Assembly (NCBI RefSeq): GCF_007095465.1
Contig: NZ_SDGL01000014.1
Span: 1-31,575 of the forward strand
Source of the DNA: Lactobacillus mulieris
GTDB lineage: Bacteria > Bacillota > Bacilli > Lactobacillales > Lactobacillaceae
Reading direction: 5' to 3'
Length of the DNA stretch: 31,575 bases
The notes beneath the pieces were generated by a model, which was not told the origin of the DNA, did not search any database, and saw only the letters and a program-made list of their open reading frames with translations. The position numbers were made by a program, and so were the translations under genes. Positions 19,148 to 26,256 of this stretch are shown here, in pieces (position 1 is the stretch's first letter; each line of letters begins with the position of its first letter).

Positions 19148-19585
19148 TTGCGTACTACACCATTAGCAAAAACTAGTGAAATTGAACGTAAGTGGTATGT
19201 TATCGATGCAACTGATATCGCATTAGGTCGTTTATCAACTGTTGTAGCCACTATTTTAAGAGGTAAGAATAAGCCTCAATACACACCTAACGTTGATACT
19301 GGTGACAATGTTATCATCATCAACGCAGCTAAGTTAAAGTTGACTGGTAAGAAGGCTACTGATAAGATCTACTACCACCACTCAGATTTCCGCGGTGGTT
19401 TAAAAGCTGTTTCAGCTGGCGAATTGTTAGCTAAGAACCCTGTAAGATTAGTTGAATTATCAGTTAAGGGTATGCTTCCAAAGAACACTCTTGGTCACCA
19501 AGAATTCTTGAAGATGCATGTATATGCAGGTGCTGAACACAAGCACGAAGCTCAAAAGCCTGAAGTATTAGAAATCAACAAATAA
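19148..19585 (+). CDS. rplM: 50S ribosomal protein L13
   Basis: Ribosomal protein L13 (145 residues) is an early 50S assembly protein. Segments [29 protein letters not shown] and [20 protein letters not shown] are the family core. The start is TTG at 19148, with ACGGAGGA (19133-19140) 7 bases upstream; a longer in-phase frame from 19115 runs through the leader and is not credible. It is cotranscribed with rpsI. Confidence 0.97.
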   Translation: MRTTPLAKTSEIERKWYVIDATDIALGRLSTVVATILRGKNKPQYTPNVDTGDNVIIINAAKLKLTGKKATDKIYYHHSDFRGGLKAVSAGELLAKNPVRLVELSVKGMLPKNTLGHQEFLKMHVYAGAEHKHEAQKPEVLEINK

Positions 19586-19601
19586 TCTAGGAGGTTAGAC
19601 A

Positions 19602-19997
19602 ATGGCACAACAAGCTGCATACGCTGGAACTGGTCGCCGCAAGAATTCTGTTGCGCGCGTTCGTTTAGTACCAGGTAACGGTAAAATTACTGTTAACAAG
19701 AAAGATGTTACTGATTACATTCCTTTCCCAAACTTGGTTCAAGATTTAAAGCAACCATTAGCATTAACTGAAACTGAAGGTCAATACGACGTAGTTGTTA
19801 ATGTTAACGGTGGTGGTTTCTCAGGTCAAGCTGGTGCAATCCGTCATGGTATTGCACGTGCTCTTCTTGAAATTGACCCAGATTTCCGTGGTCCTTTGAA
19901 GAAGGCTGGTCTCTTGACTCGTGACCCAAGAATGAAGGAAAGAAAGAAGCCTGGTTTGAAGAAAGCCAGAAAAGCTTCACAATTCTCAAAGCGTTAA
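19602..19997 (+). CDS. rpsI: 30S ribosomal protein S9
   Basis: Ribosomal protein S9 (131 residues) reaches P-site tRNA with its C-terminal arginine; this protein ends KASQFSKR as expected. [16 protein letters not shown] and [19 protein letters not shown] are signature segments. AGGAGG lies before the ATG, 16 bases after rplM. A strong terminator follows at 20023-20052. Confidence 0.98.
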   Translation: MAQQAAYAGTGRRKNSVARVRLVPGNGKITVNKKDVTDYIPFPNLVQDLKQPLALTETEGQYDVVVNVNGGGFSGQAGAIRHGIARALLEIDPDFRGPLKKAGLLTRDPRMKERKKPGLKKARKASQFSKR

Positions 19998-20022
19998 TCT
20001 TATTTACAAGATTACTGCTACC

Positions 20023-20052
20023 AAAAGCATCCCTTTATGGGATGCTTTTTTT
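20023..20052 (+). terminator. Terminator of rplM-rpsI
   Basis: A perfect 11-bp stem (20023-20033 with 20039-20049) with loop TTTAT and T run to 20052. It closes the ribosomal part of the window and separates it from the accessory cassette. Confidence 0.95.
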
Positions 20053-20211
20053 GTTTATTACATATTATTAACATCAGTGGAATTTTAATTTACAACATTT
20101 AAAACTGTTGGCCAAATTTCGTATTAAGAGCTTTTTAAGATTAAATAGTGTATTATATTGAAGAATTATGTATTTAATAATTTTGAAAAAGAAAAATTAG
20201 GAATATGGAAT

Positions 20212-21021
20212 ATGACAATAGGAAGTTTGTTAAAACACCAAAGAATTGCTATGGGATTAACTCAAAAAGAATTTTCAAATGGAATAATTTCTGCTGCACA
20301 TTATTCAAAAATTGAAAATAATAAGCATGAAATATCAGCTACTGATTTATTTTTGCTCTTAAAGCAAAATCAAATCGATTTAATTGACTTTTACAATGAT
20401 TTGTATTTTAGCAATGATAAAGTAGATATTATAAATAAAAGTATTTTAATTAGCCAAGCTTTTTATAAAAAAGATAAGGAGAAAGTTAGGCTATTAAATA
20501 ATTTAATTCAAAATTCTAGTGTATCAGAGGAAGAAAAGTTAAGAGCTAGTTTAATGCAAGCTATATTAGATGGAACTTTGGCTGATATGTCCAATAAGAT
20601 GAAGAAGCGAATTAAGAAAAGTTTGTTTGAGCATGATTATTGGTTTCAAAATGAAAGGTATTTAAAGTTACTTTCTAATTCATTAATAGTATTTGATAAT
20701 ATAGAAATTCAATATTATTTTAACCAGATATATGAGGCTTATTATAATGAAATTGATATTCAACCTTATGGACTTTTAAAAATAATTGCAGCAATTAGTA
20801 TAAATTGTTTACATATTACTTATGTTCGACATGATAATATTATTGAAAAAAAGGTTGTAGAACTTTTAGATAAATTTCCACAAGTACCGGACTTTTTTGT
20901 TTATCAGACCATTAAAAATTACTACGTTAAGTTATTTGATGGTAAAAAGGAAGATGCTGAAACAATAAAACAATTTATGAAGCAAAATGGCCTTAATGGT
21001 TATGTTGAGAATTTAGCATAA
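20212..21021 (+). CDS. Rgg/GadR/MutR-type transcriptional regulator
   Basis: A 269-residue protein with an N-terminal XRE-type helix-turn-helix (about residues 3-60: GSLLKHQRIAMGLTQKEFS, then AAHYSKIENNKHEIS) and a long all-helical C-terminal region. This is the architecture of Rgg proteins, members of the RRNPP group whose C-terminal repeats bind short peptides. The start at 20212 has AGGA (20199-20202) 9 bases upstream and places the helix-turn-helix at the extreme N-terminus; an in-phase TTG at 20158 would add 18 residues without a ribosome binding site. The 160 bases before it hold the rpsI terminator and A+T-rich sequence with no convincing promoter. Downstream in the same direction lie an operator-like dyad, a 9-codon ORF and an ABC exporter, its probable targets (inference). 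Confidence 0.85.
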   Translation: MTIGSLLKHQRIAMGLTQKEFSNGIISAAHYSKIENNKHEISATDLFLLLKQNQIDLIDFYNDLYFSNDKVDIINKSILISQAFYKKDKEKVRLLNNLIQNSSVSEEEKLRASLMQAILDGTLADMSNKMKKRIKKSLFEHDYWFQNERYLKLLSNSLIVFDNIEIQYYFNQIYEAYYNEIDIQPYGLLKIIAAISINCLHITYVRHDNIIEKKVVELLDKFPQVPDFFVYQTIKNYYVKLFDGKKEDAETIKQFMKQNGLNGYVENLA

Positions 21022-21035
21022 CAAAAACTGCGTAT

Positions 21036-21060
21036 TTGCAGATTTTAATCAAATATGCAA
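21036..21060 (+). promoter_or_regulatory. Operator-like inverted repeat between regulator and exporter
   Basis: The 25-bp element has the form TTGCA-n-ATTT-n5-AAAT-n-TGCAA, with 18 symmetric positions. It has no T tract, so it does not look like a terminator. It sits just upstream of -10-like sequences (TATAAG 21084-21089 or GATAAT 21089-21094) that lack a matching -35, the layout of an activator-dependent promoter. The neighbouring Rgg-like protein is the natural candidate ligand; this is inference. Confidence 0.5.
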
Positions 21061-21128
21061 GTAGAATATTATTTGAGCTAATGTATAAGATAATGAAATT
21101 ACAGTAAAGCAAGGGGGGGTGATTGCCA

Positions 21129-21158
21129 ATGATTATTGTAACTTTGCCAATTTTATAA
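21129..21158 (+). CDS. Nine-codon hydrophobic mini-ORF (leader or signalling peptide)
   Basis: The ORF encodes MIIVTLPIL followed by TAA. It is preceded by an exceptionally G-rich ribosome binding site, AAGGGGGGGTGATT (21111-21124), which matches the extended anti-Shine-Dalgarno complement except for the central A, with 9 bases between GGGGG and the ATG. It lies between an Rgg-type regulator and an ABC exporter, 30 bases before the exporter's ATG. Rgg proteins respond to short hydrophobic peptides, and leaderless peptides encoded by tiny ORFs next to an Rgg (the SIP/RopB pair of Streptococcus pyogenes, MWLLLLFL) are known. A translational-attenuation leader peptide is the other possibility, because the codons overlap alternative RNA stems. 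Such short ORFs also arise by chance; the ribosome binding site is the main evidence. Confidence 0.5.
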   Translation: MIIVTLPIL

Positions 21159-21179
21159 AAATAAAGTTACGGCAAGGAG
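21138..21179 (+). promoter_or_regulatory. Alternative RNA pairings over the exporter ribosome binding site
   Basis: GTAACTTT (21138-21145) pairs perfectly with AAAGTTAC (21163-21170). CTTTGCC (21142-21148) can instead pair with GGCAAGG (21171-21177, one G-U), which covers most of the exporter's AAGGAG (21174-21179). The two stems share bases 21142-21145, so both cannot form fully at once. Ribosomes on the 9-codon ORF would mask the 5' arms. TTGCCAAT also occurs twice (21123-21130 and 21144-21151), offering a second partner for GGCAA. This is the geometry of translational attenuation, though no folding calculation was run. Confidence 0.5.
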
Positions 21180-21188
21180 TATATATCT

Positions 21189-22772
21189 ATGAGTTTAAAA
21201 TATGTTAAAAGAACACATTCTATTATCTTTATAATTTTGACTATTTTAAGGTCGCTAGAAGTAGTTTTTATAGCTAATATCACTCAACAACTTTTTAACT
21301 GGGTTAATGATAAAAAAATAAGCTTAATAAATTTAATTATTGTTGCAGTAATTGGCCTCATTATATTTTGGATAATAAATCTTATTTATGAGTGGTGGTA
21401 TAGCCGAATTATTAAAGAAGCAGATTATAATATTAAATCTATTACAACAAAATATTTGATATTTTCTGAAAAAAATACAGACTTTTTGGATACCTCTTTT
21501 TTTACTAATGATTTAAAACAAATTGAAGAAAGATATATTGCGGCTGAATTAGAGATTGTTACTAGTGCGATTCAGTTTTTATCAGCAGTGATTGCGGCGC
21601 TTTTTGGATCCATTCCATTGACAATTATCTTTTTGTTAGTGTCTTTTATTCCTGGTATTTCACAAAAATTCTTTGGAAAAATAATAGAGAAAAAAGCAGA
21701 GAATTGGGAAAAGAAAAATAGTATTTATACGGAGCGTATTAAAGAAACTGAAAAAACTACTCAAGTTTTTAAATTATATGATCAAGAAAATATATTATGG
21801 AAAAGGATTAAGAAGGTTTCAAATGATTTGGAAACATCGTTACAGAGATTAAATTTTGTAAGAGGCACTTCTAATGATACAGTATCAGATTTGGCTTACT
21901 TATTTATTACTGTTCTTCCTATTGCAGTTGGAGTATATCTAGTAAGTGTGGGAAATATTACATTTGGTACTTTGATAATGGTAAGTCAATTGTCTAATAA
22001 TTTTATTAATCCATTAGTTAATATAACAATGTATTTAAATGATAGACGATCATCTAAACCAATGTGGAGTAAAGTCATAGTTGCCACTAAATTAATTGAA
22101 AAACAGCATTCATCTAAATTATCATTTAAAGAATTAAATGTTAAAAATGCGAGTCTTAAGGTAGGCAATAAAAAGCTATTTTCAAATTTATCCTTTAATA
22201 TAAAGAGCGGTGAAAAAGTTCTAATAGTTGCACCATCTGGATGGGGCAAATCTACTTTCTTAAAAGCTTTGATTGGTCAAGTAAAGATAAATGGTGGAAC
22301 CTATGTTATTGATAATGAGGAATTAAATGGTAACTTTAATAAAGCTCATAGTTATTTTAGTATGATTAATCAGGAACCTAAATTATTAAATGATACGATT
22401 CTTTTCAACATTACTCTTGGGAAGAATATCTCACGTAATGAGATAAATAGTGCTATTGATAAAGCCGGACTTAAGGATTTAATTAAAGAACGAGGATTAG
22501 ATTATGTTATCAATAAGTCTGGTGAAAATTTATCAGGTGGGCAAAAACAAAGGATTGAAATAGCTAGAGCCATTATTTTTAAAAGACCCATTATGCTTGC
22601 TGATGAGGCCACTTCGTCACTTGATGAGAGAACTTCGCTAAATATTCATAAACTTATTTTGTTGAATAAAACAGCTACTGTAATAGAAGTTGGACATCAT
22701 ATTTCGGAAGAAGAGAAATTATTATTTAATAGAGTAATTAATTTAGAAAATATAGCTGATAAAGCAATATAA
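21189..22772 (+). CDS. ABC transporter, fused permease-ATPase (exporter type)
   Basis: A 527-residue half-transporter with an N-terminal exporter membrane domain (about residues 8-285, hydrophobic segments near 12-30, 47-68, 125-160 and 235-275) and a C-terminal ATPase domain (about 310-527). It shows Walker A APSGWGKST at 348-356, Q-loop Q395, signature LSGGQKQ at 448-454, Walker B IMLADE at 468-473 and an H-loop in VGHH near 503-504. The first Walker A position is Ala instead of Gly. It would work as a homodimer or with an unseen partner. AAGGAG lies 9 bases before the ATG and may be sequestered by RNA pairing. The substrate is unknown; peptide, lipid or drug export are all possible. Beside a regulator and mini-ORF, peptide export is an attractive guess. 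Confidence 0.88.
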   Translation: MSLKYVKRTHSIIFIILTILRSLEVVFIANITQQLFNWVNDKKISLINLIIVAVIGLIIFWIINLIYEWWYSRIIKEADYNIKSITTKYLIFSEKNTDFLDTSFFTNDLKQIEERYIAAELEIVTSAIQFLSAVIAALFGSIPLTIIFLLVSFIPGISQKFFGKIIEKKAENWEKKNSIYTERIKETEKTTQVFKLYDQENILWKRIKKVSNDLETSLQRLNFVRGTSNDTVSDLAYLFITVLPIAVGVYLVSVGNITFGTLIMVSQLSNNFINPLVNITMYLNDRRSSKPMWSKVIVATKLIEKQHSSKLSFKELNVKNASLKVGNKKLFSNLSFNIKSGEKVLIVAPSGWGKSTFLKALIGQVKINGGTYVIDNEELNGNFNKAHSYFSMINQEPKLLNDTILFNITLGKNISRNEINSAIDKAGLKDLIKERGLDYVINKSGENLSGGQKQRIEIARAIIFKRPIMLADEATSSLDERTSLNIHKLILLNKTATVIEVGHHISEEEKLLFNRVINLENIADKAI

Positions 22773-22806
22773 AAAGTCCGTGAGATTAATTCTCACGGAC
22801 TTTTTT
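22771..22806. terminator. Bidirectional terminator between ABC exporter and MFS gene
   Basis: A 15-bp A/T-flanked stem (22771-22785 with 22791-22805; GC core GTCCGTGAGA/TCTCACGGAC) has A5 on the left and T6 on the right, so it can stop transcripts from both strands. It serves the converging genes on each side. Confidence 0.93.
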
Positions 22807-24031
22807 ACATATCTTCTTTAGTTAATTTCTTAAGTCTCAATACTAATGCTAATGAGCAGAAACCGAAGATTGCTGAGATAAATACGATATTTCCAATGTT
22901 AAACAATCCTGAACCAATTGCCATTGATGAAACAAATGATCCAACTGCAATACCGAAGTTTGAAAATACTGGGTTGAATGTTGATGATAAATCAAGTGCA
23001 CCAGGGAATTGTTCATTGGCTAAGTCAAGGAATAGCACAGTAACGTTTGCACCATAACTTACGTTAACGATGCAGACAATTGCTATCAAAACAAATCCGA
23101 TAATTCCAAGAATTAATGGGAAACTTTGTGGATTTGTTAAATTGATTAATAAACCAATTAATACTAATGATACAGGCATGATGACATACAAGAATGGGAT
23201 GTCTTGCATATTTCCACGGTCAGCGTAGTAGCCACCCAGCTTGTTACCGAAGATTGAAACAATACCAAGAATGAATAATAGAATACTCAACACAGAATCT
23301 GTGAAATGAAGGTATTTAGTGATAATTTCGGTAATATAAGTGTAAAAACTATATTGTGCAGCAGTAACACAAATAATAAATAAAGCATTAGTAATTGTGA
23401 TAGGGTGAACAATATATTTCTTTCTATCAGCAGAAATCTTAGCTGCTTCTTCAGGAGTACCTGCATGACTTTGAGGAGTATCCTTAGGAGCGTAAATAAA
23501 AAGCAAAACAAAGATGATAACAGTTAAAATTGTAACCATCCAAAAACTATCACGCCATGAAAATACACGTGCAATGGTGTTTCCAATAGGAACCCCAGCA
23601 ACGTTAGCAATACTAAAGCCTGCGAAAACCCAGGAAATTAATGCAGCCTTTTTTTCTGGTGGTGCAATGAAACTTGCCATAACAACAGTGATTGAAATAA
23701 TTGAACCAGCAGTTGCCCCAGCTAAAACTCTTGATAAGAGTAATGAAATAAAGTTTGGTGCGATTGCAGTCCAAGTATTAGCAACTAAAAAAATCACTAA
23801 TAATGCAAATAAAACATTGTGACGCTTAAAGCGAGCACTCAATAAAGAAATAAATGGTGTACAGATTGAGTAAACCAATGCAAATAAGGTAACTAAAATA
23901 CCTAATGTAGCAAGTGGTGTTCCCATATCACTGTGGATATCTTTTAACACCCCAACAATCATATATTCGTTACAGCCGAGCATAAATGCAACAAGCACAA
24001 ATAAAATCGACTGAATTCTATATTTTAACAT
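22805..24031 (-). CDS. MFS transporter (AraJ/drug-efflux-like)
   Basis: A 408-residue major facilitator with about 12 hydrophobic segments. It has the RVLAGATAGSIISI stretch in membrane segment 4 and GFSIANVAGVPIGNTIARVFSWRDSFW across segments 5-6, which matches the family's motif C region and the common WRDSFW turn. Such proteins export sugars, arabinose-like compounds or drugs by proton antiport; the substrate here is not identifiable. AAAGGAGAC lies ahead of the start codon (complement of 24029-24031). It ends at the shared terminator at 22771-22806 and starts 132 bases after the next minus-strand gene, beyond that gene's terminator, so it is probably monocistronic. Confidence 0.88.
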   Translation of the reverse strand: MLKYRIQSILFVLVAFMLGCNEYMIVGVLKDIHSDMGTPLATLGILVTLFALVYSICTPFISLLSARFKRHNVLFALLVIFLVANTWTAIAPNFISLLLSRVLAGATAGSIISITVVMASFIAPPEKKAALISWVFAGFSIANVAGVPIGNTIARVFSWRDSFWMVTILTVIIFVLLFIYAPKDTPQSHAGTPEEAAKISADRKKYIVHPITITNALFIICVTAAQYSFYTYITEIITKYLHFTDSVLSILLFILGIVSIFGNKLGGYYADRGNMQDIPFLYVIMPVSLVLIGLLINLTNPQSFPLILGIIGFVLIAIVCIVNVSYGANVTVLFLDLANEQFPGALDLSSTFNPVFSNFGIAVGSFVSSMAIGSGLFNIGNIVFISAIFGFCSLALVLRLKKLTKEDM

Positions 24032-24117
24032 CCGATTTTGTCTCCTTTTGTATTGTATATCCTTATTAGTTTATCGAGAAAACGCTACAAAATGAAGTGA
24101 ATATGTTAAATTTTTTC

Positions 24118-24151
24118 AAAAAAATGCTATATTCTTGTCAGAATATAGCAT
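24118..24151 (-). terminator. Terminator of the GNAT gene
   Basis: A perfect 11-bp stem (24124-24134 with 24141-24151) with six-base loop; reading the minus strand it runs into seven T (A7 at 24118-24124). It lies 12 bases after the acetyltransferase stop and isolates the MFS gene. The remaining 86 bases up to the MFS start hold TACAAT-like sequence but no clear -35. Confidence 0.88.
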
Positions 24152-24163
24152 AAACTATGTTAA

Positions 24164-24700
24164 TTATTCATAATCTATCAAATTAAGTTCATAAGCAACT
24201 CTTTCCGGATCAATCGGTTCATTATCTACTTCAATAATTCCGCGATATTTAAAACCTGAACTAGTTGCAAGTTTTTGAACAATTTTATTAATAGGAGCAG
24301 TATCGATTCGATAGTTTTCGATGCCTTTAACTCTCATTGCTGAAATTAAGTTACTCATTAGTTGACTGGATAAATGCTGCCCTCGATAATCGCCACTGAT
24401 TGCTAAGCGATGAATTGTAGCATATGGATCTTCATCATTTGCCCATTCACCATCTTCAATATTGGCATAGGTAGGGTCTTTTCCAATTATACATGCAGCG
24501 TAACCTGCAGTTTTTCCGTTTACTTTTAAAATCCAGCCATGTCCATTGTTAATATCTTCTTTGATTATATTCTCATCAGGATAGCCATTTTGCCATTGAT
24601 TACTTCCAGCTTCTTTTAAAAACTGCTTTGAACTATTAATTATTGTCATAATATCATTCAAATCGCTAATTTTTGCTGGTTCAATAAAAACTAGGCTCAT
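24164..24700 (-). CDS. GNAT-family N-acetyltransferase
   Basis: A 178-residue GCN5-related acetyltransferase. The strand-4/loop motif that binds acetyl-CoA pyrophosphate is visible as HRLAISGDYRGQHLSSQLM at about residues 96-115, preceded by an acceptor-side region with SNQWQNGYP, a pattern seen in many Lactobacillales GNATs. The substrate cannot be told from sequence. A strong AAAGGAGG stands 7 bases before the ATG. The gene follows the DJ-1 family gene on the same strand after 75 bases and has its own possible promoter there, with a perfect terminator downstream. Confidence 0.88.
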   Translation of the reverse strand: MSLVFIEPAKISDLNDIMTIINSSKQFLKEAGSNQWQNGYPDENIIKEDINNGHGWILKVNGKTAGYAACIIGKDPTYANIEDGEWANDEDPYATIHRLAISGDYRGQHLSSQLMSNLISAMRVKGIENYRIDTAPINKIVQKLATSSGFKYRGIIEVDNEPIDPERVAYELNLIDYE

Positions 24701-24725
24701 TTTACAACCTCCTTTACTTGTACTA

Positions 24726-24752
24726 AGTATAGTTTATAAAGAAGATTGTAAA
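24726..24752 (-). promoter_or_regulatory. Possible promoter of the GNAT gene
   Basis: On the minus strand TTTACA (24747-24752) and TATACT (24726-24731) are 15 bases apart, a short spacer, so the call is weak. Confidence 0.3.
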
Positions 24753-24775
24753 ATATCTAATGATATGCATACAGG

Positions 24776-25348
24776 TTAAATATTATCTTTGAGATAAGTA
24801 TAAAGCATTCCATCCTCTAAGGTTTTTGTTTCAATGCCAAGTGCTTGTGCTAAAGCGTATGAAAAAGCCCATGCAGTTGCTGGTCCACGGCTGGTAATGA
24901 TTTTTTGTTTAGAATCAGTTACAACTATATCTTCATGAAATCTTCCTGTAGGGCATTCTTTTCCAATTTCTTTTTCAAAGCCCGGGTAGCAAGTGTAATC
25001 AGTGTCATTAAGCAAACCATAACGACTTAATGCAATTGGGGCAGCGCACATCGCAGCATTCCATTTTCCAAGTTGGTGACGTTTTTTCATTAGCTGAGCT
25101 AGCTGAGAATTATCTCTTAATGCTTCAGCACCAGGTTTACCGCCTGGGAAGGATACTAAGTCATAATCTAAAAGACTGTCATCAAGGATTTTGTCACAAG
25201 TTATATTAATATCATGATCTCCATGAACTTGAAGCTTGGTTAAACCAATCATATCAGTAGGTACGCCTAGTCGTCTTAGAACATCAACTTGGCTCAAGCC
25301 TTCAATTTCTTCACAACCATCAGCAAAAATTACTGCAACTTTTTTCAT
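24776..25348 (-). CDS. DJ-1/PfpI family protein
   Basis: A 190-residue DJ-1/PfpI superfamily protein of the YajL/ThiJ type. The nucleophile elbow has C101 (NAAMCAAPIALS), the conserved acidic residue lies in the N-terminal GCEEIE segment (E14 or E16), and ITSRGPATAWAFSYALAQALG is the typical C-terminal block. Members act in thiol or glyoxal stress defence; deglycase and chaperone activities have been claimed and disputed, so no reaction is assigned. AAAGGA lies before the ATG. It is divergent from the TSUP gene across a 91-base spacer without a clearly recognisable promoter. Confidence 0.9.
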   Translation of the reverse strand: MKKVAVIFADGCEEIEGLSQVDVLRRLGVPTDMIGLTKLQVHGDHDINITCDKILDDSLLDYDLVSFPGGKPGAEALRDNSQLAQLMKKRHQLGKWNAAMCAAPIALSRYGLLNDTDYTCYPGFEKEIGKECPTGRFHEDIVVTDSKQKIITSRGPATAWAFSYALAQALGIETKTLEDGMLYTYLKDNI

Positions 25349-25439
25349 AATTTAATCCTTTCTTTGATAAAATTATCTATAGTCTATTTTACGCATTTTT
25401 TACTAAAAAGCTAAGTTAGGACTTGAAAAGAGGATTTTT

Positions 25440-26192
25440 ATGACAGGGGAAGTTTTAGTTTTTATTTTTTTAGTTGCAGCGGGGATTTTAGCCGGAATAG
25501 TATCAGTAGTATCGAGTATGGCGTCACTAGTTTCATATCCAGCTTTATTGCTTGCTGGAGTATCGCCAGTTTATGCCAATGTTACTAATACAGCGGCTTT
25601 GATATTTACGGGGATGGGTGCAGCAGCTTCTTCTGTAAAAGAACTAAAAAAGTCATGGCGAAATTATATTAAGTACATTATTTTAATATTGATTGGTGCA
25701 GTTATTGGGAGTTTTTTAGTTGTAATATTTCCTGGGAAAATTTTTGAAAAATTAGTACCATTTTTCGTTTTATTCTCAGCTTTTTTGTTTTTGGTTAGTG
25801 GTAAAAAAATCACCTATCAAAAAAGAGAAGATAATCAACTTATTGCTCAAATTGAAATGTTTGCGGCAGGAGTTTACACAGGTTATTTTGGTGCAGCATC
25901 AGGTATTTTGATGCTAATAGCCTTGCTGAGCGTTAGTAAAGATAATTTTGTTGTTGTTAATGCCGTGAAGAATGTTATAGGGTCTTTAGGTAATTTAATT
26001 GCATTAGTTATCTTTCTTTTCACTTCAAAAGTTTATTGGTCAAAGGCCATTCCATTAGCATTGGGGTTATTCATTGGGGGCTTTTTAGGGCAAAAAATCA
26101 TTAAGTTTTTACCAGTTAAAGCTGTAAGAGTCATAACGTTTATTTTTGCTGTATTTTTAGCAATTTATCTTGGATGGCAAGCATATTGCTAG
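25440..26192 (+). CDS. TauE/SafE (TSUP) family membrane permease
   Basis: A 250-residue integral membrane protein with about eight hydrophobic segments and the internal duplication typical of TauE/SafE proteins: the N-terminal half has AGIVSVVSSMASLVSYPALL and NVTNTAALIFTGMG, and the C-terminal half GYFGAASGILMLIAL and NAVKNVIGS. Members export sulfite or organosulfur anions; the substrate here is unknown. AAGAGGA is upstream of the ATG. No terminator was seen before the next gene 64 bases away, which has its own extended -10. Confidence 0.9.
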   Translation: MTGEVLVFIFLVAAGILAGIVSVVSSMASLVSYPALLLAGVSPVYANVTNTAALIFTGMGAAASSVKELKKSWRNYIKYIILILIGAVIGSFLVVIFPGKIFEKLVPFFVLFSAFLFLVSGKKITYQKREDNQLIAQIEMFAAGVYTGYFGAASGILMLIALLSVSKDNFVVVNAVKNVIGSLGNLIALVIFLFTSKVYWSKAIPLALGLFIGGFLGQKIIKFLPVKAVRVITFIFAVFLAIYLGWQAYC

Positions 26193-26222
26193 CCGCTTTT
26201 AAAAATTTTTTCTTATATTTGA

Positions 26223-26231
26223 TGGTAGAAT
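26223..26231 (+). promoter_or_regulatory. Extended -10 promoter of the phosphatase-CDF-gpm run
   Basis: TGGTAGAAT (TG, one base, TAGAAT) is 25 bases before the ATG at 26257; the -35 region is A/T-rich without consensus. Confidence 0.5.
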
Positions 26232-26256
26232 AGAATTAGTAAAAAGGAGGATATAA

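Noticed and set aside
20109..20116. TTGGCCAA palindrome upstream of the Rgg-like gene as an operator
   Set aside because: An 8-bp palindrome is too short to stand out, and no promoter is placed next to it.
21119..21208. 29-codon ORF from GTG at 21119 overlapping the mini-ORF and the exporter start
   Set aside because: Its GTG lies inside the G-rich ribosome binding site itself, leaving no spacing, and the product shows no recognisable features.
23514..23822. 102-codon plus-strand ORF
   Set aside because: It is antisense to the MFS transporter and its hydrophobic pattern is a shadow of that gene.
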